Of a stretch of DNA of 64,000 nucleotides, positions 29,401-38,760 are shown one piece after another. The DNA is taken from assembly GCA_903840435.1 (NCBI GenBank), contig CAIMFV010000017.1:46397-110396 (forward strand), written 5' to 3'. A program made the translations under genes and the position numbers. The stretch's first letter is position 1. Each line of letters starts with the position of its first letter. A model generated the notes under the pieces. The model searched no databases. It was given only the letters and a program-made list of their open reading frames with translations, and was not told where the DNA came from. This DNA comes from an uncultured Caulobacterales bacterium (GTDB taxonomy: Bacteria > Pseudomonadota > Alphaproteobacteria > Caulobacterales > Caulobacteraceae).

Positions 29401-32400
29401 ACGCTGACAGGCACAGCGGGCGTCACCTATTTGGCGGGCCAGTCCACCGTGCGTGGCGACACCTTTGATGGCGGCGGCGGCGGCACTGGTGCGGCGCCCG
29501 AATATATTGTTGGCCAATCTGGCGTCTTCAACACGCTGACCTTTACCCAAGACACCGGCGTCGGGGCCGCCGGGGCTATCACGGTTGACCTGCGCGAAAA
29601 CGCCGCTGGCTATGGGTCGGTGATTGGTGCCTATGGCTACGAGTTGATTAAGAATATCAGCGAGGTGATCGCGCCGACCTTCGGTGACGCGACACTGATC
29701 GGCGCAGTCTCCGGCTCGGTCCTGATCGGCGGCGGCGGCTCTGACGTGTTTCAGACCTCTGGCGGAGCCTCAACGCTCGAGGGTGGAACGGGCTTCGACA
29801 CCATCATTGCTCAACTTGGCCTCAATCTTATTGACGTCGGACTTGGGTCCGAAATCATTACCGGGCCGAGCTCGACCTCCTTAGCCAATTCAGACACCCT
29901 TAGTTTTGCCAACGCGACCTCTGGCGTCACACTCGATCTGCAGGTTGGGCGGGCCAGTGGCTATGGCGGCGCCGCAACCTTGAGCGGCGCCTTCACAGCG
30001 GTGATCGGCAGCCCCTTCAATGACAGTCTCGTAGGGTCGGTGAATACGCTGGCCCTGCTCGCTGGCAGCCCAACCAGTTCCGATACTTTTGATGGCGGCG
30101 GCGGCGGAACCTCGCTTGCGCCTGAAACGATCCGAGGGGGCGCAAGGGGGACGAATACGCTTTCCTTCGCGCGGGACAGTGTCGCCTCGGTGAATGTCAA
30201 CCTCCAGACCGGAACCGTCGATGGCGGCGGCGCGGCTGGATATGGCTATGAGGTTGTCAGCAATATTCAAAGGCTGATTGGTAGCGCCTATGGTGGCGAT
30301 ACACTGATCGGGGCCGCCAACACCCTCTTGATCGACGGACGCGGGGCCTTGAGGGCCGATACCTTTGACGGTGGCGGAGCAGGCAGCGCCGCCAATCCCG
30401 AATCCATACTCGGCGCCGCAGGGCTGAAAAACACGCTCGAATTCCTGACCGATACGGCCCCCGGCTCGCTGGGGGGCGTCTATGTCAACCTCGGGCTTGG
30501 TGTGGCCTATGGATTGACCCATGGCTACGCCAACATCACCAACATCTATCAGGTGATCGGGTCGAGTGCGGGCTCAGATACGCTGATCGGTGCGTCGACC
30601 GGATCGGTGCTCCAGGCGGGTAACGGCGATTCGTCGCTAAAAGCTGGCGGCGGGTTTTCGACCCTGATCGCAGGCCTCGGTCGAGATACGCTTGACGGGA
30701 CGCAGGGGTTGAACGTCTTGCAGGTGATGGGCGGCGATGTGTCGCTGATCGGCGCCACTGCCGCGTCAAGTTCCAATGGCGACACCCTTTCCTACGCCCA
30801 TGCCACAGGTGCGGTGCGGGTCAATTTAACCTCGGGCTATGCAACCGGATATGGTTCGGAAACCCTCAGTGGGGTCTTTAGCGGCCTGATCGGCTCAAAT
30901 CAGGTTGGCGATACGCTGGTTGGTTCGACCTCGACCCAGTTCATCTCGGGTGGCGGGGGAATAAACGGCTTGATCGATCCCGGCGGTGGCGGCACCGCGG
31001 CGGCGGCGGAAACACTGATCGGCGGCACGGGCGGCGGGGCGATCTTAAGTTTTGGCCAAGACACGACAACTTCTATTATCGCCAATCTTTCCCAGACGAG
31101 CGTGACGACGGCCTTGGGGGGCGTCGCCTCAGGCATTGTCAACGGGCTTGGTACGGTCCAAGGCTCGACCGGCTACGGCTATGATCAGGTCTCAGGCTTT
31201 CAGGTCCTGATCGGCAGCGCTGCGGGCGGCGATACGCTGATCGGCGGGCCAGGCGTGAGCTTGGTCACAGCGGGCCAGGCGACGGTTCCGAGCCTTGGGC
31301 TCACCTTCAGCAATGCGATCCCCCTCGCCGGTTCAAGCTTTGACGGCGGTGGCGGTGGAACGGCGGCAGCGCCGGAATATCTGATTGGCAGCGCCCAAAG
31401 GACCAACACCTTGGTCTTTATCGCCGACACCGCGGCGACGTCCTTGACGGGTGCCCTGGTTGATCTTTCGCAAGATACGGGCGCTGCGGGCTATGGCAAG
31501 GTTACCTATGGTCAGGTGGTCGAATATGTTCAAAATATTCATAATGTTATCGGAACCGCAACCGGCGCAGATACCCTCATTGCCGACGCCTATGGAGATC
31601 TGATCCGCGCAGGCGGTGGCGTGTCGACCCTTGTCGCCACCTTGGCCGGAGGCGTGAACACCTTAATCGGCGGTGCGGGCGGCGGCCTGATCCAAGCCAC
31701 CGTCGGGCGAAATTCCATCGATGGCGGATTGGGCGCAGTCTCGATTGTCGGCGGCACCGCTCAGGACACGCTGTTTTTTAATGATAGCCTTGTCTCGTCT
31801 TCCATGACGGGCGGGGTGACAGTGGATCTCAGCCAGGGCTTTGCCACTGTGGTCTCGAACCTCGGAACAAATGTTGAAACTCTGAAGAGCAGCCTCGCCG
31901 GGGAGGGGGCCTTTGCCGGACTGGTCGGCAGCCAGTTCAACGATACTTTGATTGGGAGCTTTGCAACCCAATTGATCAAGGCCGGTTCCTCCACCAGCCG
32001 GGACTTCATCGTCGCCGGCGGTGGCGGCTCGAGTTCGGCTGCGGAAACGATTATTGGCGCCGCTAATGGCGCGACCACCCTGTCCTATGCCACCGACACG
32101 GTCGGATCTATTTCTGCAACCCTGGTGGCCGGGACGGGCTTTGGCACGATTGCCGGGACCCAGGGAAATTACGGTTATCAGTTGGTTGCCAATATTACCG
32201 AATTGATCGGTAGTGCTTACGGTGGCGACACGCTGCAAGGCGCTGCCAACACCTTGGTCCTATCGGCGGGTGGCGGCGCCAATAGTCGTACCGCGACAGC
32301 AGCGGATACCTTTATTGGCGGCGGCGGTGGCACGATAACCGCCCCCGAAAGTATCATCGGGGCGAACGGCTACGCTAACCTGGTGAGCTTTGCGACCGAT

Positions 32401-35400
32401 AAGCTTGCCTCGGTGAACATAAATCTCGCAACCGGGATCGCCGACGCCCGATCCGCCACTGGCGGCACGGGTTACGGATATGAAGTGCTGACCAATATTA
32501 CCGAGGCAGTCGGCAGTGCCGTGGGTGGGGACCTGTTGGTCGGCTCCAGCGCGACCCTCCTCCTCCAAGCTGGTCCGAACGCATCAAACGACACATTTAT
32601 TGCCGGAGGCGGCGGCAGCCCGGGTCAGGCGGAAACCATTGACGGCGGCAAAGGCGACGGCAACACGCTCGACTATTCGTCCGAAACCCTATCGGCGATG
32701 ACGGTCGATCTGCGGGGAGAGGGCGGCGGGACGGGTTTTGCCTCATCGAACGGCGGCCAATATGGCTATCAAGTCGTTGAAGGCAATATTTTCCGCCTGA
32801 TCGGCAGTGGCGCCGGTAATGACAGCCTCATCGGCGGTGTGAACGTCACCTATATGCGGGCGGCGGCAGGCGGCGATACGCTGGACGGCGGCGGCGGCGG
32901 CTATTTGCAAAAGCCGGAAACCCTGGTTGGCTATTCGGCCACGCCCGCCAATGCTTCCGCCTATACGACCCTGTCGTTCAATGCCGACACTGTGGCCAGT
33001 GTTAAGGTCGACCTCGCCGCGGGCGTGGTGTCGAGTGCCGGTAATGGCTATGGCTATGAGCAGGTATCAAACTTTCAGCAGGTAGTCGGAAGTGCCATTG
33101 GCGGCGACACGCTGATTGGCACCACGACAACCCGCCAAATGATCGCCGGCACAGGCGGGAATGTCTCGATGATTGCGGGCGGGGGCGGCACGAAGGAGGC
33201 TCCCGAAACCCTGATCGGCAGTTCCGTCGGGACCAATATTCTGGATTATGGTTCCTCTCGCTTTTCAATCAATGCCAATTTGGGCCCAACGGGCGGGACG
33301 CAATATGGCACGGTCCTCTCCCAGGGTTATGGATATGGCGTCCAGTCGGTCGCTAAGTTCCAAGAATTTTTTGGCAGCGGGGTTGGCGGTGACGTCATCA
33401 TTGGCGCGCAAGGCTATATCTTGCTCCAGGCGGGCCAGACGGCAACCACGGGCGACACCTTTGACGGCGGCGGCGGCGGGACTTCCACCCAAGCCGAATC
33501 GATTATCGGCAATACGACGGCGATCAATACACTGACCTTCGCCAATGATCTTGGCACGGGCTTGAGCGTCTCGCTGAACGGCGGCGTCTTGGGGCTTGCG
33601 CAGAGCGCTTTCATTGTCGATGGCGGGGGCTCTACAGGTTATGGCTACGTTGTCGCTTCCAATATTCAGAGTTTGGTCGGCAGTGCGCATGGCGGGGACC
33701 TCTTTTCTGCCTCGGGCGACCTGACGGGAACGCTTGCGACCCTCACCGGAAGCGCTGCGGGGAACGACACCTTAAGCCTTGCTGCGGACAGCAGTTCGTC
33801 AGGCGTGTCGATCGACCTCACAACCGGGACGGTGCTGGATCTGGGCAGCCTCGTCAGCATTTCAGGCCTCTATGATTTCGTTGGCACGGCATCCGGCAAC
33901 GACACATTCATAACCGGCGCCGCGCCGCCAAGCTCGCTCAATGGCGGGCAATATGTCCTGACCCTCGGCGCGGGCGAAGACTCTTTAACCTTGGGTGCAG
34001 CCACCGATGTGGTCATTTCGCCGGCCGGGGGCAAGGCACACATCTCGCTCACCAACGGTGCCAGCTGGACGCCCGGACAGCGCGACGTCCTAGACCTTTC
34101 GAGCCTGACCAGTGGCGCCTCGGCGCTAATCGGAGCGGGGTCGGAAACCCTATTTGGCGGCACTGCCGGTAAAACTTTCAATGCCACGGTCACCGGCGGG
34201 CTGTTGTCCAAACTGGTGGCGCCGACCTTGCCAGGCGCGCTCAATACCCTGTCTTTCGTCGGTACGGCCCCCGAAACCGTGGTCGCAAGTCTCGGCGGCC
34301 CGGTCTCAATGACCGTCAACGGCGCGTCCTACAATTTTACAGCGACAAATTTCAATGGACTGATCGCCAGTTCAGCGGGCGCCGATACGCTGATTGGCGG
34401 CGGAAGCAATGACACGCTGAGCGCCTTGGGACAGGCCAATGTCTCCATCATTGGTGGCTCGGCTTGGAATTTGGTCGTCGGCGGCAGTGGCAACGACACG
34501 ATTGATCTCGCCTCGGTCGTGGGGACGTCCGCGCCTATTGATATTGTCCAGGTGGGCTCTGGGAACGAAACCATCGGCTTTTCAACCATCGGCTCCTATT
34601 TCAACAGTTTGAGTTTTGTCAATGACAGCACGAGTTCGGTGCTAGCCAATCTCTCCACGACGGTTGCAGGTGTCGGCTCGACTGCGACCATCACCGGTTA
34701 CGGCGTTCAAAAAGTCACGGGCACCGTGACAGCGCTGATCGGATCGAGCTTTGGCGGCGATACGCTGATCGGATCGGCACAAACCGCCTCCTTGGTCGGC
34801 AGCGCCACAGGCGGCGCCGACACCTTTGATCCCGGCAGCCTTACCGCCAATGTGACGATCAGCGGCGCCTCGACCGTCGCGTCGTCGACCTTGAGTTTCC
34901 AAAACGAGACGCTGATCGGTGGGCAGGTCAATATCAACCTTGCCAACCAAACCGCCCAAATGACCCAGCCCGGCAATGTCAAGGGATCGGTCAATTTCCT
35001 CGGTCAGAACATTCACAATGTCATCGGGGTGGGTGCGGGGTTGTCTGATACGATCACAGCCGATGCGTCTTCTGACCTCTTTGTTCTTGGGGGCGGTTCC
35101 AACACAATTTTCGCGAATGCGACTTTCAGGGGTGGCTCCGATACGCTTAGTTTTGCCTTGGATACGGTCACCGGAACAGGCGTTGCCGTCAATCTGAACA
35201 AAGTCCAAGACCTGAATATTGATGCAGGGGCAATTGTCGGTTTTGGTAACGGCACGATTGCCGGATATATTGAATATCTGATCGGCAGCTGGGGTGCAGA
35301 TACCCTGATTGCGGGCCCTTCGACGCACTATATGTTTGGTGGCAGCGGCGGTGGGGATGTGTTCGACCCCCAAGGTTTTGGTTCCAACTATAACCCGGTC

Positions 35401-37047
35401 AGCTTGGTCGGGGGTCTTGGTGGCAACAATACCTTAAATCTGACCAGCGACACGGTCAGTGGCGCCAATGTCAAGCTGTCGTCAGACATGGTGACCATTG
35501 CGGCGGGTGTGACTGACCCCGGTGCGGGCAAGGTGACTGGCTATGGCGTGGCGTCGCTCTCCAACATCCAGGTGGTGATCGGTTCGACCTTTGGCAATGA
35601 TACACTCGATGGCGGTGGTAATGGGACGGTCACGGTCACCCTGACCGGTGCGGCGAATGGTACCGACATATTGACCTTCGCCAATGATACGGTGGCGGGC
35701 GCGGCGGGAGGCGTGATCGTTGATCTCAAAAATGGCACAGTAACGGGTGGCTATGGCAAGGAGGTGATTGCCAATATTCACCAAGTCATCGGCTCGTCCT
35801 TTGGCAATGACACCTTGATAGGTGACGGGGTGGCCGATTTCTTTACCCTTGGCGGTGGCGCGGACAGCGTCACGGCGGGCACGCCCACGGTGGCGGGCGC
35901 CTATACCACCATCCTCGTTGGTTCCGGCAGTGCAGCCATCCATGCCACGGCAGGATTTGATATCTTGTCGTTTGCTTCCGACCTCGCGGGTGGGATCACA
36001 GAAACCGTCACAGGCACAGGCAATGGGATCGTCTACAATTTTGCCGATCCCGGATATGGCCAGGGCGTTACGGTAACAGGCGGCGCGCTCTACGAAATCA
36101 TCGGTTCGGCCACCGGCGGCGATTATCTGATTGGTTCGCCGGGCGTGAAGGAACTGACGGCCCCAATCGGGGCCAGTAATGACACCTTTGACGGCGGTGG
36201 AGGGGGAACGGCCGCCAATCCGGAAATCATCGCCGGGGCCGCGACCACAGGTGTGCAAGAAAATACCCTAACCTTCCAAAAGGACTTGGTCGCCGGGGCT
36301 GCGGGGGGGGTGAATATCAACCTCCTGACCGGGGCGGTTACGTCCACAGCCTATGGATACGAACAGGTTTCCGGCATCCATACCGTCATTGGCTCGGCAG
36401 CGGGGAATGACACCTTCATCGCGGACAATAATAGCTTCTCTGAATCGATCACGCTACTGAACGGCGCCTCGGCCAATACCCAGGGTGGAGATAGTTTCAC
36501 CACCGGAACCGGCGTTGACACCATTATTGGCGGGATCAATAGCGACACGATCAATGCCCAGGCCGCAACCGGCGGCACCATTACCTCGGCGGCCAACCAT
36601 ACGGGCTATGATCTGATTACGGTGGGACCTGCCTTCTACCAAAGCATGTCGCCAGCGCACGTCTCGATCGACCCTGGTGGTGGGGTCAATACCTTGGTGC
36701 TGAATTGGCAAGGCACAGCCGGGAAAGCCACAACCTTCGATTTCACCAGCGTGTCGTCCACCACCACCGCAGCTTCGGCCATCAAAGATATCACCTACTT
36801 GGATTTATCAAACAATGACCCGGGGGGAACCACCGGCGTGACCTACACCCTTACGCCGCAACAGATCATCAATATGGCCAATCCCTCGAACCATTTGTTG
36901 GAGGTCAACCTGTCCAACTCCGATTCTCTTTATCTGGCGCTCACGAATACACAGAGCATTCAGGTTTCCAAAGGCGGTGTTCAGAATATTTACTCAAGTC
37001 CAGTGCATAATAGTTCGACTTTGATTGCATCGCTCGTGGTGATTTAA
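26440..37047 (+). CDS. Giant repeat surface protein, RTX-like type I secretion substrate
   Basis: 3535 residues with no N-terminal signal peptide. Residues 1-110 form a small beta-rich domain (HVPLNHAAIVKYQVVDVDIVLED...), somewhat like the prefix domain of BapA-type adhesins. A low-complexity linker (110-200) and a cadherin-like region (230-360) come next. From about residue 480 onward 90-97-residue modules repeat: NTLTFAxD, VxVNLATG, GYGYExVSNIQ, LIGSAYGGDTLIG, DTFDGGGGGT, PETIxGG. They resemble spaced, degenerate RTX units. The C-terminus ends in hydrophobic LIASLVVI, plausible as an uncleaved type I signal. No cysteine was noticed. A type I exporter gene follows directly; adhesin is the likely role. 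Confidence 0.82.
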   Translation: MAVTPDKVDGQDKVRKVPTAGPKTLGGGTIVRPSSDHTYHVPLNHAAIVKYQVVDVDIVLEDKAGHRIILQGAAADAFADPSSHVAFADTDAPLGDLMVQVGEVRIDPNSLSAQSAPQQQSEASPQTHNQDADKVGDAPIRQTPVAQSTALLPSGGGQGADNYPFNPFISNIVFESPPAHTLPQTPAFQESNQVGAVLLAKTGTTVGAGILTGAYGATGADTNSSATAQMAPQVIANGVQNEVINANALAGQSFIKVLHLTYSGTGSVTSFTLSGLPKGVSIIGATPDGNGVYHLSAAQFPSPQGNNAFDLQLQYSLFDANAAQPDHQDFSVSLDLTVNGAQPAEYQRTLNFTISDALTAADLTNASNSGSKLVLPAQGISYQITAYGRDTVTGGRNNDTIYASGGGNRLDGAGGINTLDYSSTTNHETINATTGLASGGSGSDTFVNFQRFIGASAATLLVGTASTVYLASAISASHDTFESGGGGTTLGPETILGGATGTNTLSYIDATAAVNVNLATGMASGFGRQTISNIQYLVGSAFNDTLIGATATLSLAAGGANSNVTFDPGGGGSSTRLESITGSTYGVNTLTYLTSASGVNVNLSTGLATGDGVQALTNIEIVLGSTHADTLIGTTTTLALQGMGGNDFFDGGGGGTVAAPESIVGGTGDNTISFANAPGGVSVNLALGFAKGISGQPGYGYETLTSLQNIIGSSHSDSLVGAPTTHLISGGSGGGDTIDPGGGGTLLAPETIRGGAAGNNLLTYANATAAVNVNLSPGSGANGTATGYGVQTLEGIQRVVGSAYSDSLRGSTSTLELNGGSGGSDTFDGGGGGTKTAAETIQGNISGVNTLTFAQDSFGGVVANLQTHTVDANVYGYETVANIQILIGSALGNDNLTGAVTTLKLAAGSASASDTFDGGGGGTITTPETIMGGRLGSGNTLTFAADITTAINANLATGIVDAGGASGYGYEQVSSIQRLIGSAYGGDTLTGTAGVTYLAGQSTVRGDTFDGGGGGTGAAPEYIVGQSGVFNTLTFTQDTGVGAAGAITVDLRENAAGYGSVIGAYGYELIKNISEVIAPTFGDATLIGAVSGSVLIGGGGSDVFQTSGGASTLEGGTGFDTIIAQLGLNLIDVGLGSEIITGPSSTSLANSDTLSFANATSGVTLDLQVGRASGYGGAATLSGAFTAVIGSPFNDSLVGSVNTLALLAGSPTSSDTFDGGGGGTSLAPETIRGGARGTNTLSFARDSVASVNVNLQTGTVDGGGAAGYGYEVVSNIQRLIGSAYGGDTLIGAANTLLIDGRGALRADTFDGGGAGSAANPESILGAAGLKNTLEFLTDTAPGSLGGVYVNLGLGVAYGLTHGYANITNIYQVIGSSAGSDTLIGASTGSVLQAGNGDSSLKAGGGFSTLIAGLGRDTLDGTQGLNVLQVMGGDVSLIGATAASSSNGDTLSYAHATGAVRVNLTSGYATGYGSETLSGVFSGLIGSNQVGDTLVGSTSTQFISGGGGINGLIDPGGGGTAAAAETLIGGTGGGAILSFGQDTTTSIIANLSQTSVTTALGGVASGIVNGLGTVQGSTGYGYDQVSGFQVLIGSAAGGDTLIGGPGVSLVTAGQATVPSLGLTFSNAIPLAGSSFDGGGGGTAAAPEYLIGSAQRTNTLVFIADTAATSLTGALVDLSQDTGAAGYGKVTYGQVVEYVQNIHNVIGTATGADTLIADAYGDLIRAGGGVSTLVATLAGGVNTLIGGAGGGLIQATVGRNSIDGGLGAVSIVGGTAQDTLFFNDSLVSSSMTGGVTVDLSQGFATVVSNLGTNVETLKSSLAGEGAFAGLVGSQFNDTLIGSFATQLIKAGSSTSRDFIVAGGGGSSSAAETIIGAANGATTLSYATDTVGSISATLVAGTGFGTIAGTQGNYGYQLVANITELIGSAYGGDTLQGAANTLVLSAGGGANSRTATAADTFIGGGGGTITAPESIIGANGYANLVSFATDKLASVNINLATGIADARSATGGTGYGYEVLTNITEAVGSAVGGDLLVGSSATLLLQAGPNASNDTFIAGGGGSPGQAETIDGGKGDGNTLDYSSETLSAMTVDLRGEGGGTGFASSNGGQYGYQVVEGNIFRLIGSGAGNDSLIGGVNVTYMRAAAGGDTLDGGGGGYLQKPETLVGYSATPANASAYTTLSFNADTVASVKVDLAAGVVSSAGNGYGYEQVSNFQQVVGSAIGGDTLIGTTTTRQMIAGTGGNVSMIAGGGGTKEAPETLIGSSVGTNILDYGSSRFSINANLGPTGGTQYGTVLSQGYGYGVQSVAKFQEFFGSGVGGDVIIGAQGYILLQAGQTATTGDTFDGGGGGTSTQAESIIGNTTAINTLTFANDLGTGLSVSLNGGVLGLAQSAFIVDGGGSTGYGYVVASNIQSLVGSAHGGDLFSASGDLTGTLATLTGSAAGNDTLSLAADSSSSGVSIDLTTGTVLDLGSLVSISGLYDFVGTASGNDTFITGAAPPSSLNGGQYVLTLGAGEDSLTLGAATDVVISPAGGKAHISLTNGASWTPGQRDVLDLSSLTSGASALIGAGSETLFGGTAGKTFNATVTGGLLSKLVAPTLPGALNTLSFVGTAPETVVASLGGPVSMTVNGASYNFTATNFNGLIASSAGADTLIGGGSNDTLSALGQANVSIIGGSAWNLVVGGSGNDTIDLASVVGTSAPIDIVQVGSGNETIGFSTIGSYFNSLSFVNDSTSSVLANLSTTVAGVGSTATITGYGVQKVTGTVTALIGSSFGGDTLIGSAQTASLVGSATGGADTFDPGSLTANVTISGASTVASSTLSFQNETLIGGQVNINLANQTAQMTQPGNVKGSVNFLGQNIHNVIGVGAGLSDTITADASSDLFVLGGGSNTIFANATFRGGSDTLSFALDTVTGTGVAVNLNKVQDLNIDAGAIVGFGNGTIAGYIEYLIGSWGADTLIAGPSTHYMFGGSGGGDVFDPQGFGSNYNPVSLVGGLGGNNTLNLTSDTVSGANVKLSSDMVTIAAGVTDPGAGKVTGYGVASLSNIQVVIGSTFGNDTLDGGGNGTVTVTLTGAANGTDILTFANDTVAGAAGGVIVDLKNGTVTGGYGKEVIANIHQVIGSSFGNDTLIGDGVADFFTLGGGADSVTAGTPTVAGAYTTILVGSGSAAIHATAGFDILSFASDLAGGITETVTGTGNGIVYNFADPGYGQGVTVTGGALYEIIGSATGGDYLIGSPGVKELTAPIGASNDTFDGGGGGTAANPEIIAGAATTGVQENTLTFQKDLVAGAAGGVNINLLTGAVTSTAYGYEQVSGIHTVIGSAAGNDTFIADNNSFSESITLLNGASANTQGGDSFTTGTGVDTIIGGINSDTINAQAATGGTITSAANHTGYDLITVGPAFYQSMSPAHVSIDPGGGVNTLVLNWQGTAGKATTFDFTSVSSTTTAASAIKDITYLDLSNNDPGGTTGVTYTLTPQQIINMANPSNHLLEVNLSNSDSLYLALTNTQSIQVSKGGVQNIYSSPVHNSSTLIASLVVI
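27880..36230 (+). repeat. Tandem 255-300-bp modules of the giant surface protein
   Basis: The module anchor (F/I-D/x-G-G-G-G motif codon) occurs at 27880, 28135, 28384, 28651, 28918, 29185, 29464, 30088, 30364, 30973, 31339, 32008, 32311, 32596, 32881, 33169, 33460 and again at 36187. Normal spacing is about 250-300 bp; gaps of 609-669 bp mark modules whose anchor has decayed, and 33.7-36.1 kb is more divergent. The GC-rich GGCGGCGGCGG core recurs almost identically. Confidence 0.85.
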
Positions 37048-37082
37048 TCGAGTTGCTCAATGGAAATGAAAGTAGCGTAAAC

Positions 37083-38756
37083 ATGAATTCGGTAAAATCA
37101 CGTCATTACTTGTCTTTGGCTCTCTCGAGCCTGCTGATCAATCTGATCACACTTTCTGCACCGCTGTTTTCTATGCTGGTTTATGACAAGGTGATCGGCA
37201 ACCATATCAATGAGACCTTGTTTACCCTGTCCATGGGCATGGGCTTTATTCTGGTCTTTGACTTTGTGCTCAAGACCCAACGCAACCTGATCATCGAACG
37301 CCACGCCCTGCGTACCGATATTGAGACCGATGTCACGGTCCTGAACGCCATCACCACGGACCGCCACGGCGCGGTTCGTTCGCCGGGCGAGCTCCTGGCG
37401 CGCTACCGGGCCTATTCGGCGGCGAAAGACATGATCTCGTCATCAACGCTGACGGCGCTGATCGATCTTCCGTTCACGGTGATATTCTTGGTGCTGATGA
37501 CGGTGGTTGGCGGGCCTGTGGTGCTAGCCCCCCTGGTCATTGGCGGTGGCCTGATTGGCTTTGCCGCCCTCCTGCGCAAGCCGACCAACCAGCGGGTGGC
37601 TTTGGTGGAGGTGATGGAGGCACAACGGCTTAATCTGTTGGGTGAAATCCTCACCCACGGCGATCTATTGCGCACCACGCCTTTGCGCCATGCCTTCGAG
37701 GCGCGCTGGCGCGGCTTGGCGGCGGCGTCAGCCAAGGCAAGGGCGGAATATCGGCTGATCTCGCAACTGGGCATGGCGATGATTTCCGAAGGCGCTCTGG
37801 CGATCTGGGTCGCGGTCTTGGTCATCGGGGCGCTGCTGAACGGCTTTAACCTGCTGACCGTAGGCGGGCTCACTGCAAGTTCGATCCTGGCCAATCGTAT
37901 CGGCGGGCAGGTGGCCAATCTGATCCTGCTGGTCGGGCAAAGGGACCTGTTCAACCGGGCCCGGACGGAATTTGAGGCGATCCTGCCGGGGTCGAGCCGC
38001 ACCCAGGATGACGCGGCCCCTGCAATCCTCGAGGTCGAGGCCCTACCCGCACGGCCCATACGCGGCGAAATTCTCGTTTCAGATCTTGCCTTTTCCTATC
38101 CCAATGCCCGCCGCGCCAGTTTGGCAGGCGTTTCTCTCGCCCTTCAGCCTGGAGAGCGGGTCGGTATGGTTGGGCGAAACGGTTCGGGCAAGTCGACCCT
38201 GTTGCGGTCCTTGTCTGGCGCACTGGCGCCCCAGTCAGGTCAGGTCTTGCTCGATGGGGCAGCGCTTTCGGCCTTTGCGCCTGAATTTCGCATGGGCGCT
38301 GTCGCCTTTAAGCCGCAAGACCCGCTCCTGTTCGAGGGCACGCTTGAGGACAATATCCGCTCTGGCCTGCCGCCGGACGCGGTGCAGGCGGATCGGTTCA
38401 ATGCGGTCCTGGTGGCGACGGGCCTCGACCAAGCCATTCGCCGCGGCGAGCTCAGCCTCGACGCCCGCATTGCCAGCCAAGGGGCCAATCTGTCGGGCGG
38501 CCAAAGACAGGCGGTGGCCTTGGCCCGCACCCTGCTCATTCCGGCGCGGGTCTTCCTGCTCGATGAGCCGACCAATGGGGTCGACCAAGGTTTGGAAACC
38601 CAGCTGATCCACAATCTGTTGCAAATGTGCGCAGGTGCAACACTGATTGTCGCCACCCACTCGGTTCCGTTGTTGCGGGCCTTGGATCGGTTGATTGTGG
38701 TCGAGGAGGGAAAGATCGTCGCCGATGGCCCAACGGCGAAAATCCTCGTGGGTTGA
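37083..38756 (+). CDS. Type I secretion ABC exporter (PrtD/LapB-like, membrane-ATPase fusion)
   Basis: 557 residues from the ATG at 37083; an in-frame TTG at 37053 is less likely. The membrane half (about 10-290) has six hydrophobic segments, starting with LSLALSSLLINLITLSAPLFSMLVYDKVI, typical of RTX exporters. The ATPase half has Walker A GRNGSGKST, signature LSGGQ and Walker B VFLLDEPT. No C39-like N-terminal domain is present, so it is the shorter PrtD type. It is 35 bp after the giant gene, its probable substrate. The required membrane-fusion protein (HlyD) and TolC are not in the window and would have to be elsewhere. Confidence 0.9.
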   Translation: MNSVKSRHYLSLALSSLLINLITLSAPLFSMLVYDKVIGNHINETLFTLSMGMGFILVFDFVLKTQRNLIIERHALRTDIETDVTVLNAITTDRHGAVRSPGELLARYRAYSAAKDMISSSTLTALIDLPFTVIFLVLMTVVGGPVVLAPLVIGGGLIGFAALLRKPTNQRVALVEVMEAQRLNLLGEILTHGDLLRTTPLRHAFEARWRGLAAASAKARAEYRLISQLGMAMISEGALAIWVAVLVIGALLNGFNLLTVGGLTASSILANRIGGQVANLILLVGQRDLFNRARTEFEAILPGSSRTQDDAAPAILEVEALPARPIRGEILVSDLAFSYPNARRASLAGVSLALQPGERVGMVGRNGSGKSTLLRSLSGALAPQSGQVLLDGAALSAFAPEFRMGAVAFKPQDPLLFEGTLEDNIRSGLPPDAVQADRFNAVLVATGLDQAIRRGELSLDARIASQGANLSGGQRQAVALARTLLIPARVFLLDEPTNGVDQGLETQLIHNLLQMCAGATLIVATHSVPLLRALDRLIVVEEGKIVADGPTAKILVG

Positions 38757-38760
38757 GCCT

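Noticed and set aside
28200..36350. Many long open frames on the minus strand inside the giant repeat gene (for example 34642-35373 and 35482-36258)
   Set aside because: They mirror the repeats and the GC-rich glycine codons of the plus-strand gene, contain no recognisable domain, and are repetitive in the same phase. They are shadows.
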